Source: Alcanivorax sediminis | GTDB taxonomy: Bacteria; Pseudomonadota; Gammaproteobacteria; Pseudomonadales; Alcanivoracaceae | Length of the DNA stretch: 64,000 nt | Reading direction: 5' to 3' | Assembly: GCF_009601165.1 (NCBI RefSeq) | Contig: NZ_WIRE01000001.1 | Coordinates: 930,001 to 994,000 of the forward strand | In this document: positions 27,225 to 36,204 of the stretch, one piece after another | Layout: every line of letters begins with the position of its first letter | Position numbering within the stretch: the stretch's first letter is position 1 | Made by a program: the position numbers and the translations under genes | Notes under the pieces: generated by a model | What the model was told of the DNA's origin: nothing | Seen by the model: only the letters and a program-made list of their open reading frames with translations | Database searches by the model: none

Positions 27225-28091
27225 ATGCAATACCAGGACATCAAGACCGAAGTATCCGAGAACATCCTGACCATCACCCTCAATCGTCCTGAGCGAATGA
27301 ATGCCTTCACCCTGCGGATGAAGGATGAGCTCATCCATGCGCTGGAGGCCGCTGACAGCAATGACGAGGTGCGCGCCATTATCGTGACCGGGGCGGGCAA
27401 GGTGTTCTGCGCCGGTATGGAGATGGAGCCGGAAGATGGCGGCAACCTGTTCGGTTATGACGATGCCGAGGGGATGGATCCCCCGCTGGAGCTGATTCGT
27501 GACTCCGGTGGTGAGTTGTCCATGGCGATTTACAACTGTCGCAAACCGGTAATCGGCGCCATTAATGGAGCCGCCGTGGGGGTGGGCATTACCATGACCC
27601 TGCCCATGGATATCCGCCTGGTGGCGGAGAACAGCAAGATTGGCTTTGTATTTACCCAGCGTGGCATTACTCCGGAAGCTTGCTCGTCCTGGTTCCTGCC
27701 GCGAGTGGTGGGACGACAGAAAGCGCTGGAGTGGGTGCTCAGTGGTGACATCTTCATGGCCGAGGAAGGTGTGGAAGCAGGGCTGTTCCACAGTGCCCAC
27801 GACAAGGGTGAAGTCCTGGACGTGGCACGATGCATGGCCAGAAAACTGATTGCCAAGAGCTCGCCTGTTGCGGTGGCGCTGGCGCGACATATGCTGTGGC
27901 GGAACCCGGAGCTGGATCACCCAATGCAGGCGCATGTGGTGGAATCCAAAATGATTTACTGGTCCCACACCTTCTGGGATGGCCGCGATGGCTTTACCGC
28001 GTTCCTGGAAAAACGTGCGCCGCGTTTTGAGACGTCACTGGCAGATGTGCCGAAACAATTTGATTTCTGGCTGGAACCTCCGCTTGAATAA
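27225..28091 (+). CDS. Enoyl-CoA hydratase/isomerase (crotonase) family protein
   Basis: This 288-residue crotonase has ITLNRPERMNAFTLRM, the oxyanion-hole segments IVTGAGKVFCAGMEM and KPVIGAINGAAVGVGITMTLPMDIR, and FVFTQRGITPEACSSWFLPR carrying a catalytic Glu. Members hydrate or isomerise enoyl-CoA in fatty-acid oxidation; the exact substrate is not readable. A strong terminator follows at 28103-28126. Confidence 0.92.
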   Translation: MQYQDIKTEVSENILTITLNRPERMNAFTLRMKDELIHALEAADSNDEVRAIIVTGAGKVFCAGMEMEPEDGGNLFGYDDAEGMDPPLELIRDSGGELSMAIYNCRKPVIGAINGAAVGVGITMTLPMDIRLVAENSKIGFVFTQRGITPEACSSWFLPRVVGRQKALEWVLSGDIFMAEEGVEAGLFHSAHDKGEVLDVARCMARKLIAKSSPVAVALARHMLWRNPELDHPMQAHVVESKMIYWSHTFWDGRDGFTAFLEKRAPRFETSLADVPKQFDFWLEPPLE

Positions 28092-28102
28092 CACCTTCTT
28101 CA

Positions 28103-28126
28103 GGCCGCCTTACGGCGGCCTTTTTT
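28103..28126 (+). terminator. Intrinsic terminator after the crotonase gene
   Basis: GGCCGCC (28103-28109) pairs with GGCGGCC (28114-28120) over a TTAC loop, followed by six T. It ends just before the sulfhydrylase gene. Confidence 0.9.
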
Positions 28127-28147
28127 ATGGTTGGCAGGGAGAGAAAG

Positions 28148-29419
28148 ATGAAAAAGGAAACCGTGTCCATTCATGGCGGTTTTGACGGCGATCCGCAAAC
28201 CCATGCGGTGGCGGTGCCGATGTATCAAACCACCAGTTACTACTTTGATGACACCCAGCACGGGGCTGATTTGTTCGATCTGAAAGTGCCGGGGAATATT
28301 TATAGCCGCATCATGAACCCCACCAATGCGGTCCTTGAAGAACGAGTGGCTCTGCTGGAGGGAGGCATCGGGGCGTTGGCCATGGCGTCTGGTATGGCCG
28401 CCATCACCGCCACGGTGCAGACGCTGGCCCGTGCTGGAGACAATATTGTTTCGGTGAGCCAGCTTTATGGCGGCACCTACAATCTTTTTGCTCACACCTT
28501 GCCCAACCAGGGCATTGAGGTGCGCATGGCCGATGGTCGTGATCCTGAGTCCATTGCTGCAGCCATCGATGACAACACCAAGATGGTGTTCTGTGAATCC
28601 ATCGGCAACCCGGCCGGCAATGTGGTGGACATGGCCGCGTTGGCAAAAGTGGCCCATGCCGCAGGGGTGCCCCTGGTCGTCGATAACACTGTGGCTACGC
28701 CGGCGCTGTGTCGTCCGTTTGAACACGGTGCCGATATCGTGGTGCATTCATTGACCAAATATATGGGTGGCCACGGCACGACCATTGCCGGCGCGATTGT
28801 GGACTCCGGCAAGTTTCCCTGGAAAGACAATCCGCGCTTCCCGCAATTCAACAAGCCGGATCCAAGCTACCATGGGGTGGTGTATGTGGAAGCGATGGGC
28901 GAGGCGGCGTTTATCGGTCGTGCCCGGGTGGTGCCACTGCGCAACATGGGCGCGGCGTTGTCCCCCATGAATGCGTTCCTGATTCTGCAAGGCATCGAAA
29001 CCCTTAGCCTGCGGATGGAACGGCACTGCGAAAACGCCATGAAAGTTGCGGCGTTCCTGCGCGATCATGACAAGGTCAGCTGGGTGAATTTTGCCGGGCT
29101 GGAAACCGATCAGGACTATCAGGCTGCGCAGAAATACATGGATGGTGGGGTGCCGTCGTCCATCCTCAGTTTTGGCATTGAGGGCGGCCGTGAAGCCGGT
29201 GCGCGATTCATTGACGCGCTGGGGATGATTAAGCGCCTGGTGAATATTGGCGATGCCAAGTCACTGGCCTGTCATCCGGCCACTACCACCCACCGTCAGC
29301 TTAATGATGAGGAACTGAAAAGTGCCGGCGTCAGTGCTGATCTGGTGAGGCTGTCTGTGGGTATCGAGCATATCGATGACATCCTCGCGGATATCACCCA
29401 GGCCCTCGACAAGGTCTGA
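28148..29419 (+). CDS. metY: O-acetylhomoserine sulfhydrylase (MetY-like PLP enzyme)
   Basis: This 423-residue PLP enzyme of the Cys/Met-metabolism family has its start at MKKETVSIHGGFDGDP with a GGGAGAGAAAG stretch upstream. Landmarks are YSRIMNPTNAVLEERVALLEGG, ASGMAAITATV, the PLP-lysine motif VHSLTKYMGGHG, and the long insert and C-terminal SLACHPATTTHRQL typical of O-acetylhomoserine sulfhydrylases rather than cystathionine gamma-synthases. It would make homocysteine directly from sulfide. Methionine gamma-lyase is a less likely alternative because of length and the insert. Confidence 0.85.
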   Translation: MKKETVSIHGGFDGDPQTHAVAVPMYQTTSYYFDDTQHGADLFDLKVPGNIYSRIMNPTNAVLEERVALLEGGIGALAMASGMAAITATVQTLARAGDNIVSVSQLYGGTYNLFAHTLPNQGIEVRMADGRDPESIAAAIDDNTKMVFCESIGNPAGNVVDMAALAKVAHAAGVPLVVDNTVATPALCRPFEHGADIVVHSLTKYMGGHGTTIAGAIVDSGKFPWKDNPRFPQFNKPDPSYHGVVYVEAMGEAAFIGRARVVPLRNMGAALSPMNAFLILQGIETLSLRMERHCENAMKVAAFLRDHDKVSWVNFAGLETDQDYQAAQKYMDGGVPSSILSFGIEGGREAGARFIDALGMIKRLVNIGDAKSLACHPATTTHRQLNDEELKSAGVSADLVRLSVGIEHIDDILADITQALDKV

Positions 29420-30385
29420 TCAGCCGTTTCCGCGAAACTGGGCCGGCGTCATGCCGGTCCAGCGTTTGAACGCTTTTGAAAAAGCGCTTTCGTCTGAGAA
29501 TCCCAGCGCCTCGGCAATATCACTCAGGCGAGCGCCTTCCTGCAGTTTCGTTTCGGCCATGCCCTGTAGCAGGCCATCTCGCAGCAGTTTGAAGCTACTG
29601 CCTTCCTCACCCAGCTTGCGCACCAGATGGCGGCCACTCATGGACAGGCTGTCGGCTACCTTTTCCTTACCCCAGTGAGGGTGCTGGCGGACCAGTTCGG
29701 AGACCTGGGCGCTGAGCGATTGATCATCCAGGGAGTGCAGTACCTGATCGGCCAGGGTGCGCAGGTGTTGGCACAGCGCCGGGTTGGCGTAGATCAGTGG
29801 CAGGTCGAGACTGCTGGCAGGAATCACCAGGCTGTTTCGGCTGGAAAGAAAGCGCACCGGCACATTGAGCAGGGTTTCATAACGACGGTTGTCGTCCAGC
29901 GCCGCATGGGCAAACTCCAGACGCAGGGCTTTCAGCTTGCCACCGGTGGACCAGCGAGACAGTTGCAGTAATGAGGCCAGTGCAGCTTCCACGCGTTCCT
30001 GTTGTCGCTCCCGGTATTGAGGCTGGTAGCTGACAATGCATTCCTCGCCCTGAATCTCGAATTCAAAGGTGCCGCCTTCGCCCACGATGGGGTAATAGTC
30101 GATCAGGCTTTCCATGGCATCAGCCACAGTGTCACAGCTCATCAGCACCATGCCGGCGGTATCCAGGTGGCCTACCTCCAGGGCCAGCCCAAACCGCACC
30201 CCCACCAGCGCATCCTCGGCCTGGGAGCAGAAGCTTTCCCAGATCTGGCCCTGCAGCGCCAGGCTCACCCTTTCCTGCTCGGCAAATGCCTGCTGCAGAT
30301 CTTCCGGCAGCGAGAAGCCGAGTTTGGCCGCTGCCTGACTGATAGCCTGGGTATAGCGCACGGTGACCGTGAGTTGTTGTGACAT
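29420..30385 (-). CDS. AraC/OruR-type transcriptional regulator
   Basis: This 321-residue protein has an arabinose-binding-type (OruR/PhbR-like) N-terminal domain and a C-terminal AraC helix-turn-helix (KVADSLSMSGRHLVRKLGEEGSSFKLLRD and LSDIAEALGFSDESAFSKAFKRWTGMTPAQFR). It is divergent from the FMO/transporter operon across 126 bases, so it most likely controls that operon. Its stop abuts the metY stop tail to tail. Confidence 0.88.
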   Translation of the reverse strand: MSQQLTVTVRYTQAISQAAAKLGFSLPEDLQQAFAEQERVSLALQGQIWESFCSQAEDALVGVRFGLALEVGHLDTAGMVLMSCDTVADAMESLIDYYPIVGEGGTFEFEIQGEECIVSYQPQYRERQQERVEAALASLLQLSRWSTGGKLKALRLEFAHAALDDNRRYETLLNVPVRFLSSRNSLVIPASSLDLPLIYANPALCQHLRTLADQVLHSLDDQSLSAQVSELVRQHPHWGKEKVADSLSMSGRHLVRKLGEEGSSFKLLRDGLLQGMAETKLQEGARLSDIAEALGFSDESAFSKAFKRWTGMTPAQFRGNG

Positions 30386-30511
30386 GGCCTGTCTCGAATT
30401 AACCGTGGGGTGGTCCTGAATTGGCCGTGAGGCAGATGCCGGCTGACCGTACAGTAAAGATCATAACAAATTCTGAGTGCGGCTCAGTAAAACAACAAGA
30501 GTGGTATCAGC

Positions 30512-31801
30512 ATGTACGCAGTGATAGGGGCCGGCCCCATGGGGCTTGCAACCGCCCGCAACCTGAAAAAATACGACATTCCGTTCATTGGATTCGATCT
30601 GCACTCCGATGTGGGTGGTCTGTGGGACATCGACAATCCGCACAGCACGATGTACGAATCCGCTCACCTGATTTCTTCCAAGGGCATGACGGAATTCAAG
30701 GAATTCCCCATGGCGGAGGGCGTTGCCACCTATCCGCACCACAGCGAAATGAAGCGCTATTTCCAGAGCTATGCGCGTCAGTTCGGTCTGTATGAACACT
30801 ACGAATTTTCCACCCGGGTGGAAAACGTGGTGCGCGATGGTGACGGCTGGCAAGTGACCACCAGCAAGGCGGGCGAGCAACAGACTCGTCGCTTTGAGGG
30901 GGTGCTGATCGCCAACGGAACCTTGCACAAACCCAACATGCCAAGCCTGCCTGGTGAGTTTGACGGCGAGCTGATGCATTCCAGCGACTACCGCAGTGCG
31001 GATGTGTTTGCGGGCAAGCGGGTGTTGGTAGTGGGGTGTGGCAACTCGGCCTGTGATATTGCCGTGGATGCCGTGCACCGGGCGGCCAGTGTGGACATGT
31101 CCGTGCGCCGGGGTTACTACTTCCTGCCCAAGTTCATCATGGGCAAGCCTACTGACAGCTTCGGCGGCAAGTTCACGCTGCCCCGGGCGGTGAAACAGAA
31201 GGTGGACGCGGCGCTGATCAAGTTACTGATTGGCAAGCCCAGCGATTACGGTCTGCCTGATCCGGATTACAAGTTGTATGAATCCCACCCGGTCATCAAT
31301 TCCCTGATCCTGCATTACCTCGGGCACGGGGACATCACCCCCCATGGTGATATTGCAGCGATTTCTGGCAAGACGGTGACCTTCTCCGATGGCCAGTCAC
31401 GGGTGTATGACCTGATTCTGATGGGCACCGGCTACAAGCTGGATTATCCCTTCATCGACGCCGCGGAGCTGAACTGGCAGGGGCATGATGCGCCACAGCT
31501 GTACCTCAACGTGTTCCATCCCGAGCATCGCAACCTGTTCATCATGGGCATGGTGGAAGCGGCCGGGCTCGGTTGGGAGGGACGCAACGAACAGGCAGAA
31601 ATGGTCGCGCTGTATCTGCAGGCCAAACAGAAAGGGCTGCCTCTGGCTACGGCCCTTGAGAAGAAAGCCACCGCCGAAGCCGGCAAGACACTGGATGGTG
31701 GTCTTGATTACCTCAAGCTGGCGCGCATGGCCTACTATGTTCACAAGGACACTTACCGCAAGGCGGTGGGCACGCACATCACCGAATTGAAGGGGGTGTG
31801 A
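30512..31801 (+). CDS. Flavin-containing monooxygenase (FMO family)
   Basis: This 429-residue class B flavoprotein has the FAD motif VIGAGPMGLATA at the very N-terminus, the FMO signature FDGELMHSSDYR and the NADPH Rossmann motif VLVVGCGNSACDIA. It would oxygenate a soft nucleophile (N or S) or a ketone. It is the first gene of a five-gene operon with a BASS-type transporter, an NAD-dependent epimerase, an SDR and a TSUP exporter. The substrate is therefore probably an imported organic acid or sterol-like compound, which is inference. Confidence 0.9.
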   Translation: MYAVIGAGPMGLATARNLKKYDIPFIGFDLHSDVGGLWDIDNPHSTMYESAHLISSKGMTEFKEFPMAEGVATYPHHSEMKRYFQSYARQFGLYEHYEFSTRVENVVRDGDGWQVTTSKAGEQQTRRFEGVLIANGTLHKPNMPSLPGEFDGELMHSSDYRSADVFAGKRVLVVGCGNSACDIAVDAVHRAASVDMSVRRGYYFLPKFIMGKPTDSFGGKFTLPRAVKQKVDAALIKLLIGKPSDYGLPDPDYKLYESHPVINSLILHYLGHGDITPHGDIAAISGKTVTFSDGQSRVYDLILMGTGYKLDYPFIDAAELNWQGHDAPQLYLNVFHPEHRNLFIMGMVEAAGLGWEGRNEQAEMVALYLQAKQKGLPLATALEKKATAEAGKTLDGGLDYLKLARMAYYVHKDTYRKAVGTHITELKGV

Positions 31802-31802
31802 T

Positions 31803-32723
31803 ATGGAAGTGCATTTTGGCAGTAATAACCTGCTGATCCTGAATGTCATCCTCGCCTTCATGATGTTCGGGGTATCGTTGTCGCTGACTGGCGCCGACTT
31901 TCGTCGTGTGCTGCAGCGCCCGGACGCCCCCATCGTTGGCCTGATCGCCCAGTTCGTCCTGTTACCGGCAGCGACCTGCCTGACCACCTGGTATTTCGAT
32001 GTGGATCCCCAGCTGGCACTGGGCATGATCCTGGTGGCGTCCTGCCCCGGTGGCTCCTTTTCCAACATCATGACCTGGCTGGCGCGGGCCAATGTGGCCG
32101 TGTCGGTGAGTATGACTGCGGTCTCCAGTCTGGCCGCCATGTTCCTGACACCGTTTAACTTTGCCCTGTACGGCTACATCAACCCGAACACCCGTAGCAT
32201 CCTCACCGAAATCCAGCTCGACAGCATGGACATTCTGGTGCTGGTGGCGCTGGTGTTGGGGCTGCCGCTGGTTATCGGCATGTTGATGGGCAAGGCGTTT
32301 CCGGCGTTTGCCCAGGCCGCCCAGAAACCCATGCGGGTCGTTACCCTGCTGGTACTGTTCCTGTTCGTTGGCGTGGCCTTCGGCAACAACATGGATGTGT
32401 TCCTGGCCACGGCGGATCGCATCGTCGGACTGGTGGTGCTGCAAAACCTGCTGGCACTGGGCCTGGGTGCCTTTGCGGCAGGCCTGACCGGCCTGCCACG
32501 CAATGACCGGCGTGCCATCACTATCGAGGTGGGGATTCAGAACTCTGGTCTGGGGCTGGCGATCCTGTTCACCTTCTTCCCGGACGCCAGCGAGATGATT
32601 CTGATCGCCGCCTTCTGGGGCGTCTGGCATCTGGTCACCGGCTTGTTGCTGGCCTTCTGGTGGGGACGCCATTCTGGCGATGACCAGGCCGCGGAGGATG
32701 CGCCATGCAAAGACGTATCCTGA
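31803..32723 (+). CDS. Bile acid:sodium symporter (BASS) family transporter
   Basis: The 306-residue protein has about nine to ten hydrophobic helices and the BASS hallmarks MFGVSLSLTGADFRRVL, LGMILVASCPGGSFSNIMTWLA and EVGIQNSGLGLAI. It would import an organic anion with sodium. It starts one base after the FMO stop and overlaps the epimerase by 19 bases, so it is part of the same operon. Confidence 0.9.
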   Translation: MEVHFGSNNLLILNVILAFMMFGVSLSLTGADFRRVLQRPDAPIVGLIAQFVLLPAATCLTTWYFDVDPQLALGMILVASCPGGSFSNIMTWLARANVAVSVSMTAVSSLAAMFLTPFNFALYGYINPNTRSILTEIQLDSMDILVLVALVLGLPLVIGMLMGKAFPAFAQAAQKPMRVVTLLVLFLFVGVAFGNNMDVFLATADRIVGLVVLQNLLALGLGAFAAGLTGLPRNDRRAITIEVGIQNSGLGLAILFTFFPDASEMILIAAFWGVWHLVTGLLLAFWWGRHSGDDQAAEDAPCKDVS

Positions 32724-33643
32724 TCACCGGCGCCGGTGGCTACATCGGCAGCCTGCTGGCCCGTTCACTGGCGGAGCGCCACTTTGTGGTGGGCGTGGAT
32801 ATTCGCCCGGACCCGACCGCCACCTTTCCATTTCATGTGATGGACGTGCGCGACTCGGCGTTGTCTGAGCTGATCCGTGAGCATGGCATTGAGCAGGTGG
32901 TGCATCTGGCGGCCGTGCTGGAAGATTCCGGCGACCGGCAGCGTGATTACGACATCGATGTGAATGGCACGCGCAATGTGCTGGAAGCCTGTGTGACCAA
33001 TGGTGTGCGCCAGCTGGTGGTGACCAGCTCCGGCGCGGCCTATGGCTACCATGCGGATAATCCCGCCTGGCTGGATGAGCAGGATCCGCTGCGCGGGAAT
33101 CCCGAATTCGCCTATTCCGATCACAAGCGCCAGGTGGAGGAGCTGCTCGCCTCCTACCGCCAACAATACCCGCAGCTGGCCCAACTGGTATTGCGGCCTG
33201 GGACCGTATTGGGCGCGGGCACCAGGAATCTGATTACCCGCCTGTTTGAAGGCAAGCGTTTGCTGGCGGTGGCCGGCTCGCCTTCTCCGTTTGTGTTTAT
33301 CTGGGATCAGGACGTACTGGGTATCATCGAAAAAGGGGTCACCGAGGAAGCCCGCGGCTGTTTCAATCTGGCCGGTGATGGCGCACTCAGCATTCATGAG
33401 CTGGGGCGCATCCTCGGCAAACCGGTGATCGCCATTCCCGCCGGTGTGCTGCGTGCGGGCCTGTGGTTGGGCAACAAGTTGGGCCTGACCGGTTACACCC
33501 CGGCGCAGATCAACTTCTTGCGCTATCGGCCGGTGCTCAGCAACCAGCGTTTGAAGAACGAATTCGGTTACCAGCCCAGAAAGAGTTCGGAAGAAGTGTT
33601 CCGTTTCTATCTGGAGGCTGCTGGCGCGAGGCAGGGCTCATGA
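32705..33643 (+). CDS. NAD-dependent epimerase/dehydratase (extended SDR)
   Basis: The 312-residue protein has the Rossmann motif ILITGAGGYIGSLLA, VVHLAAVLEDS and TSSGAAYGY followed by Y-x3-K in FAYSDHKRQVEELL. The C-terminal half is substrate-specific. Enzymes of this type act on sugars, steroids or other carbinols; the neighbouring FMO, SDR and BASS genes fit a hydrophobic alcohol or ketone better than a nucleotide sugar. The stop overlaps the SDR start (ATGA). Confidence 0.87.
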   Translation: MQRRILITGAGGYIGSLLARSLAERHFVVGVDIRPDPTATFPFHVMDVRDSALSELIREHGIEQVVHLAAVLEDSGDRQRDYDIDVNGTRNVLEACVTNGVRQLVVTSSGAAYGYHADNPAWLDEQDPLRGNPEFAYSDHKRQVEELLASYRQQYPQLAQLVLRPGTVLGAGTRNLITRLFEGKRLLAVAGSPSPFVFIWDQDVLGIIEKGVTEEARGCFNLAGDGALSIHELGRILGKPVIAIPAGVLRAGLWLGNKLGLTGYTPAQINFLRYRPVLSNQRLKNEFGYQPRKSSEEVFRFYLEAAGARQGS

Positions 33644-34434
33644 AGACGGTACTGATTACCGGCGCAGCGTCAGGGCTGGGCTGGGCATTATCCCGGCAGG
33701 CCTTTGCCCTGGGTTACCGGGTGATTCTCACGGACATGAATGCCGAGTTGCTGCAAGCCCGCGCTGAATACCTGGCTCAGGTAGATGTAGATCGGGTGAT
33801 CTGTCGGACGCTGGACGTGACCGATGGTGACGCCATCACCGCCTTGGCTTTGTGGCTACAGTCGCAGCCCTTTGCGCTGGATCTGCTGGTCAACAATGCG
33901 GGTATTACTCACCGCTCGCTGGCGGAAAAAACCGAGATGCCTGTGTTTCGCAAGGTCATGCAGGTAGATTGGGCCGCACCGGTGGAGCTCGCTACCGTTC
34001 TGTTGCCGCAGCTCAAACAAAGCCGCGGCGGCATTATCAATATCGGCTCCATGGCCGGCTGGATGCCGGTGCTGGGCCGGGCCGGTTACTGTAGTGCCAA
34101 GAGTGCGCTGGGGCAGTTTTTTGAAGTCCTTCGTTGCGAGGTGTCTCGCTACGGTGTGCATATCCTGATGGTCTATCCCAGCTTTCTGGATACACCGATT
34201 GAGACCAATGCCCTGGGCCATGACGGCAAGCCGGCCGCCCATGCCCGCTCCATGGTGGGGAAGATGCAGACGCCGGAAGATCTGGCGGAGCGCGTGTTCC
34301 TGGCCTACAACAAAAAACAGAAGCGGCTGTTTCCGGATCGGTTCACCTGGTTTGCCAGCTTGCTGTGGCGGCTTGCGCCAGACCTTTACCAGCGCATGAT
34401 GGTGCGCAAGTTCGCTTCCGAACTGGAGCAGTAG
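33640..34434 (+). CDS. Short-chain dehydrogenase/reductase (SDR)
   Basis: This 264-residue classical SDR starts MKTVLITGAASGLGWALS (TGxxxGxG), with NNAGIT, a catalytic Ser in NIGSMAGW and YCSAKSAL (YxxxK). The ATG overlaps the previous stop. Together with the FMO and the epimerase it suggests stepwise oxidation/reduction of an imported compound. Confidence 0.92.
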   Translation: MKTVLITGAASGLGWALSRQAFALGYRVILTDMNAELLQARAEYLAQVDVDRVICRTLDVTDGDAITALALWLQSQPFALDLLVNNAGITHRSLAEKTEMPVFRKVMQVDWAAPVELATVLLPQLKQSRGGIINIGSMAGWMPVLGRAGYCSAKSALGQFFEVLRCEVSRYGVHILMVYPSFLDTPIETNALGHDGKPAAHARSMVGKMQTPEDLAERVFLAYNKKQKRLFPDRFTWFASLLWRLAPDLYQRMMVRKFASELEQ

Positions 34435-34443
34435 TCCTTGGAT

Positions 34444-35178
34444 ATGGTGGTTATGTGGCCCTGGCTGTTGCTGGGGGCATTCATCTTTTTTGCCTTTACG
34501 ACTGAGGCCATGACCGGCTTCGGCAGCATCGTCATCGCCCTGTCACTGGGGGCGCTGGTGCTGCCGATTCCGGAGATTCTGCCGGTGCTGGTGCCGCTCA
34601 ATATCGTCATGAGCAGCACCCTGAGCTGGCGGCATCGCCGCCATATTCACTGGCCGACCCTGTGGAAACTGATCCTGCCATTGATGGTGCTGGGTACCCT
34701 TGGCGGCTATGGGCTGCGCCCCTGGCTGGGGGATGACTATCTGCGCCAGGGCTTTGGACTGCTGGTGTTGTGGTTCAGTAGCCGTGAGCTGTGGCGTATG
34801 TTCAGGGGGCTGGAGGTGCGCGCCCACGCCAACTGGTGGTCGCGCTGCTGGATGTTCCTGGCCGGTATCACCCATGGCCTGTTTGCTTCCGGTGGGCCGT
34901 TGCTGGTCTATGCCCTCAGTGGTCTGCAGCTGGACAAGCAGCGCTTTCGAGCCACTTTGATCCTGGTCTGGCTGTCGCTTAATAGCCTGCTCACCGTGGT
35001 ATTTCTGTTTGATGGCTCCTTGCTGCCGGCGGCTCCGAAGATTGGCATGCTGGTGCCTGTGGTCATTGCCGCCATGCTGCTAGGCGAATGGCTCCACCAT
35101 CGCGTCAATGAAGAGCGTTTCCGGCAGGCCGTGTTTGTGGTGTTGTGGATTACCGGGCTGATCTTGATGCGGCCTTAG
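34444..35178 (+). CDS. TSUP family (TauE/SafE) membrane transporter
   Basis: The 244-residue protein has eight hydrophobic stretches and the TauE/SafE motifs FTTEAMTGFGSIVIALSLGAL near the start and THGLFASGGPLLVYALSG in the second half. These proteins export sulfite, sulfoacetate or other organic anions. A TTG at 34438 could also be the start. As the last gene of the FMO operon, it may expel an end product such as sulfite, which would imply a sulfur-containing substrate (inference). Confidence 0.85.
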   Translation: MVVMWPWLLLGAFIFFAFTTEAMTGFGSIVIALSLGALVLPIPEILPVLVPLNIVMSSTLSWRHRRHIHWPTLWKLILPLMVLGTLGGYGLRPWLGDDYLRQGFGLLVLWFSSRELWRMFRGLEVRAHANWWSRCWMFLAGITHGLFASGGPLLVYALSGLQLDKQRFRATLILVWLSLNSLLTVVFLFDGSLLPAAPKIGMLVPVVIAAMLLGEWLHHRVNEERFRQAVFVVLWITGLILMRP

Positions 35179-35208
35179 AGCTTCAAGCTGCAAGCTGCAA
35201 GCTACAGC
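35178..35208. repeat. AGCTnCA heptamer repeat
   Basis: Directly after the TSUP stop the sequence reads AGCTTCA AGCTGCA AGCTGCA AGCTACA, four 7-bp units. A related inverted piece (GTTGCAGCTTGTAACTCG) follows near 35303-35320. It belongs to the dispersed heptamer family also seen at 11830, 57277 and 62597. Confidence 0.75.
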
Positions 35209-35395
35209 GCGGACAATGCCATACCACTCGCTATGCCGTGCCCGCGAATCAGGAAAAAGGGTGCGCGGGCACGGCGCCGGATTCATCTGATGCCTTGTTT
35301 CGTGTTGCAGCTTGTAACTCGTCTCCCCGCCCTTTTCCTCCCCCCGCTCATCGTGCTATTGATTCAGTTCCTGATCTGTCTCTCGAGGGGCCTGC

Positions 35396-35986
35396 ATGTC
35401 TTCAGTGGAAATTCGTCCGGTTACCGGTATCGCCGTGGAGCCCTGGCTGGATGAACTGGCGCAGCTGCGGATTGAGGTGTTTCGGGACTTTCCTTACCTC
35501 TACGACGGTGATCTGGAATACGAGCGTCGCTATCTGGATCGTTATGCCCAGTCCGACCGCAGCGTCTTCGTGCTGGCGCTGGAATTCAACAAGCTGGTCG
35601 GTGCAGCAACCGGTCTGCCACTGAAAGAAGCTGACGATGCCTTTCAGGCCCCGTTTCGTATGCTGGGCGCGGATCTGTCCACGGTATTTTATTTTGGTGA
35701 ATCCGTGTTGAAAAAAGATTGGCGCGGGCAGGGTATAGGCCATCGCTTCTTCGATCTGCGCGAGCAGTATGCCGAGGATTTTGGTTTTCAAAACACCACG
35801 TTCTGCGCCGTGCAGCGCCCGGAGGATCACCCGGCCAGGCCTGCGGACTACCGCCCCCTGGATGCCTTCTGGCGCAGCCGTGGGTATTTTCCACAGAACC
35901 AGCTGGTGGCCGATTTCGACTGGACAGACGTGGGTGATTCCCAGCCTTCGCACAAGCGCATGCAGTTCTGGATGCACAGCCTGTAA
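35396..35986 (+). CDS. GNAT family N-acetyltransferase
   Basis: This 196-residue acetyltransferase has the acetyl-CoA site VLKKDWRGQGIGHRFFDLREQYAED (R/Q-x-x-G-x-G/A form) and the C-terminal WRSRGYFPQNQ. It appears monocistronic, with a heptamer-repeat region and roughly 200 bases of non-coding sequence upstream. The substrate is unknown. Confidence 0.85.
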   Translation: MSSVEIRPVTGIAVEPWLDELAQLRIEVFRDFPYLYDGDLEYERRYLDRYAQSDRSVFVLALEFNKLVGAATGLPLKEADDAFQAPFRMLGADLSTVFYFGESVLKKDWRGQGIGHRFFDLREQYAEDFGFQNTTFCAVQRPEDHPARPADYRPLDAFWRSRGYFPQNQLVADFDWTDVGDSQPSHKRMQFWMHSL

Positions 35987-36086
35987 ACAAATAATTGACT
36001 AGAAACTGGCGCCTATACCCCAAGTGGGGGATTTTTCGGGCCGTTATCTCTTCTACCATCGCGGCAGGGGTAAGAAGGGGATAAGA

Positions 36087-36200
36087 ATGGAATTACACTA
36101 CAGGTTGTCAGTCTTCACGGAGCGTCTGGTTAAAAGCGTTCTGATCATCATTCCCATGGCCCTGCTGGCCGTCGCGGTGGCAGTGGTGGTAGCCAGCTGA
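36087..36200 (+). CDS. Small single-span membrane protein, 37 aa
   Basis: A short frame encodes 37 residues: a polar N-terminal part (MELHYRLSVFTERLVKS) and one hydrophobic helix (VLIIIPMALLAVAVAVVVAS). AAGGGG lies about eight bases upstream of the ATG. It stops four bases before the tail of the methyltransferase gene on the other strand. The coding call is based on the ribosome site plus a clean transmembrane segment; function unknown. Confidence 0.5.
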   Translation: MELHYRLSVFTERLVKSVLIIIPMALLAVAVAVVVAS

Positions 36201-36204
36201 AGCT

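Noticed and set aside
30461..31078. Minus-strand frame opposite the FMO gene
   Set aside because: Shadow of the FMO coding frame; FAD and NADPH motifs confirm the plus strand.
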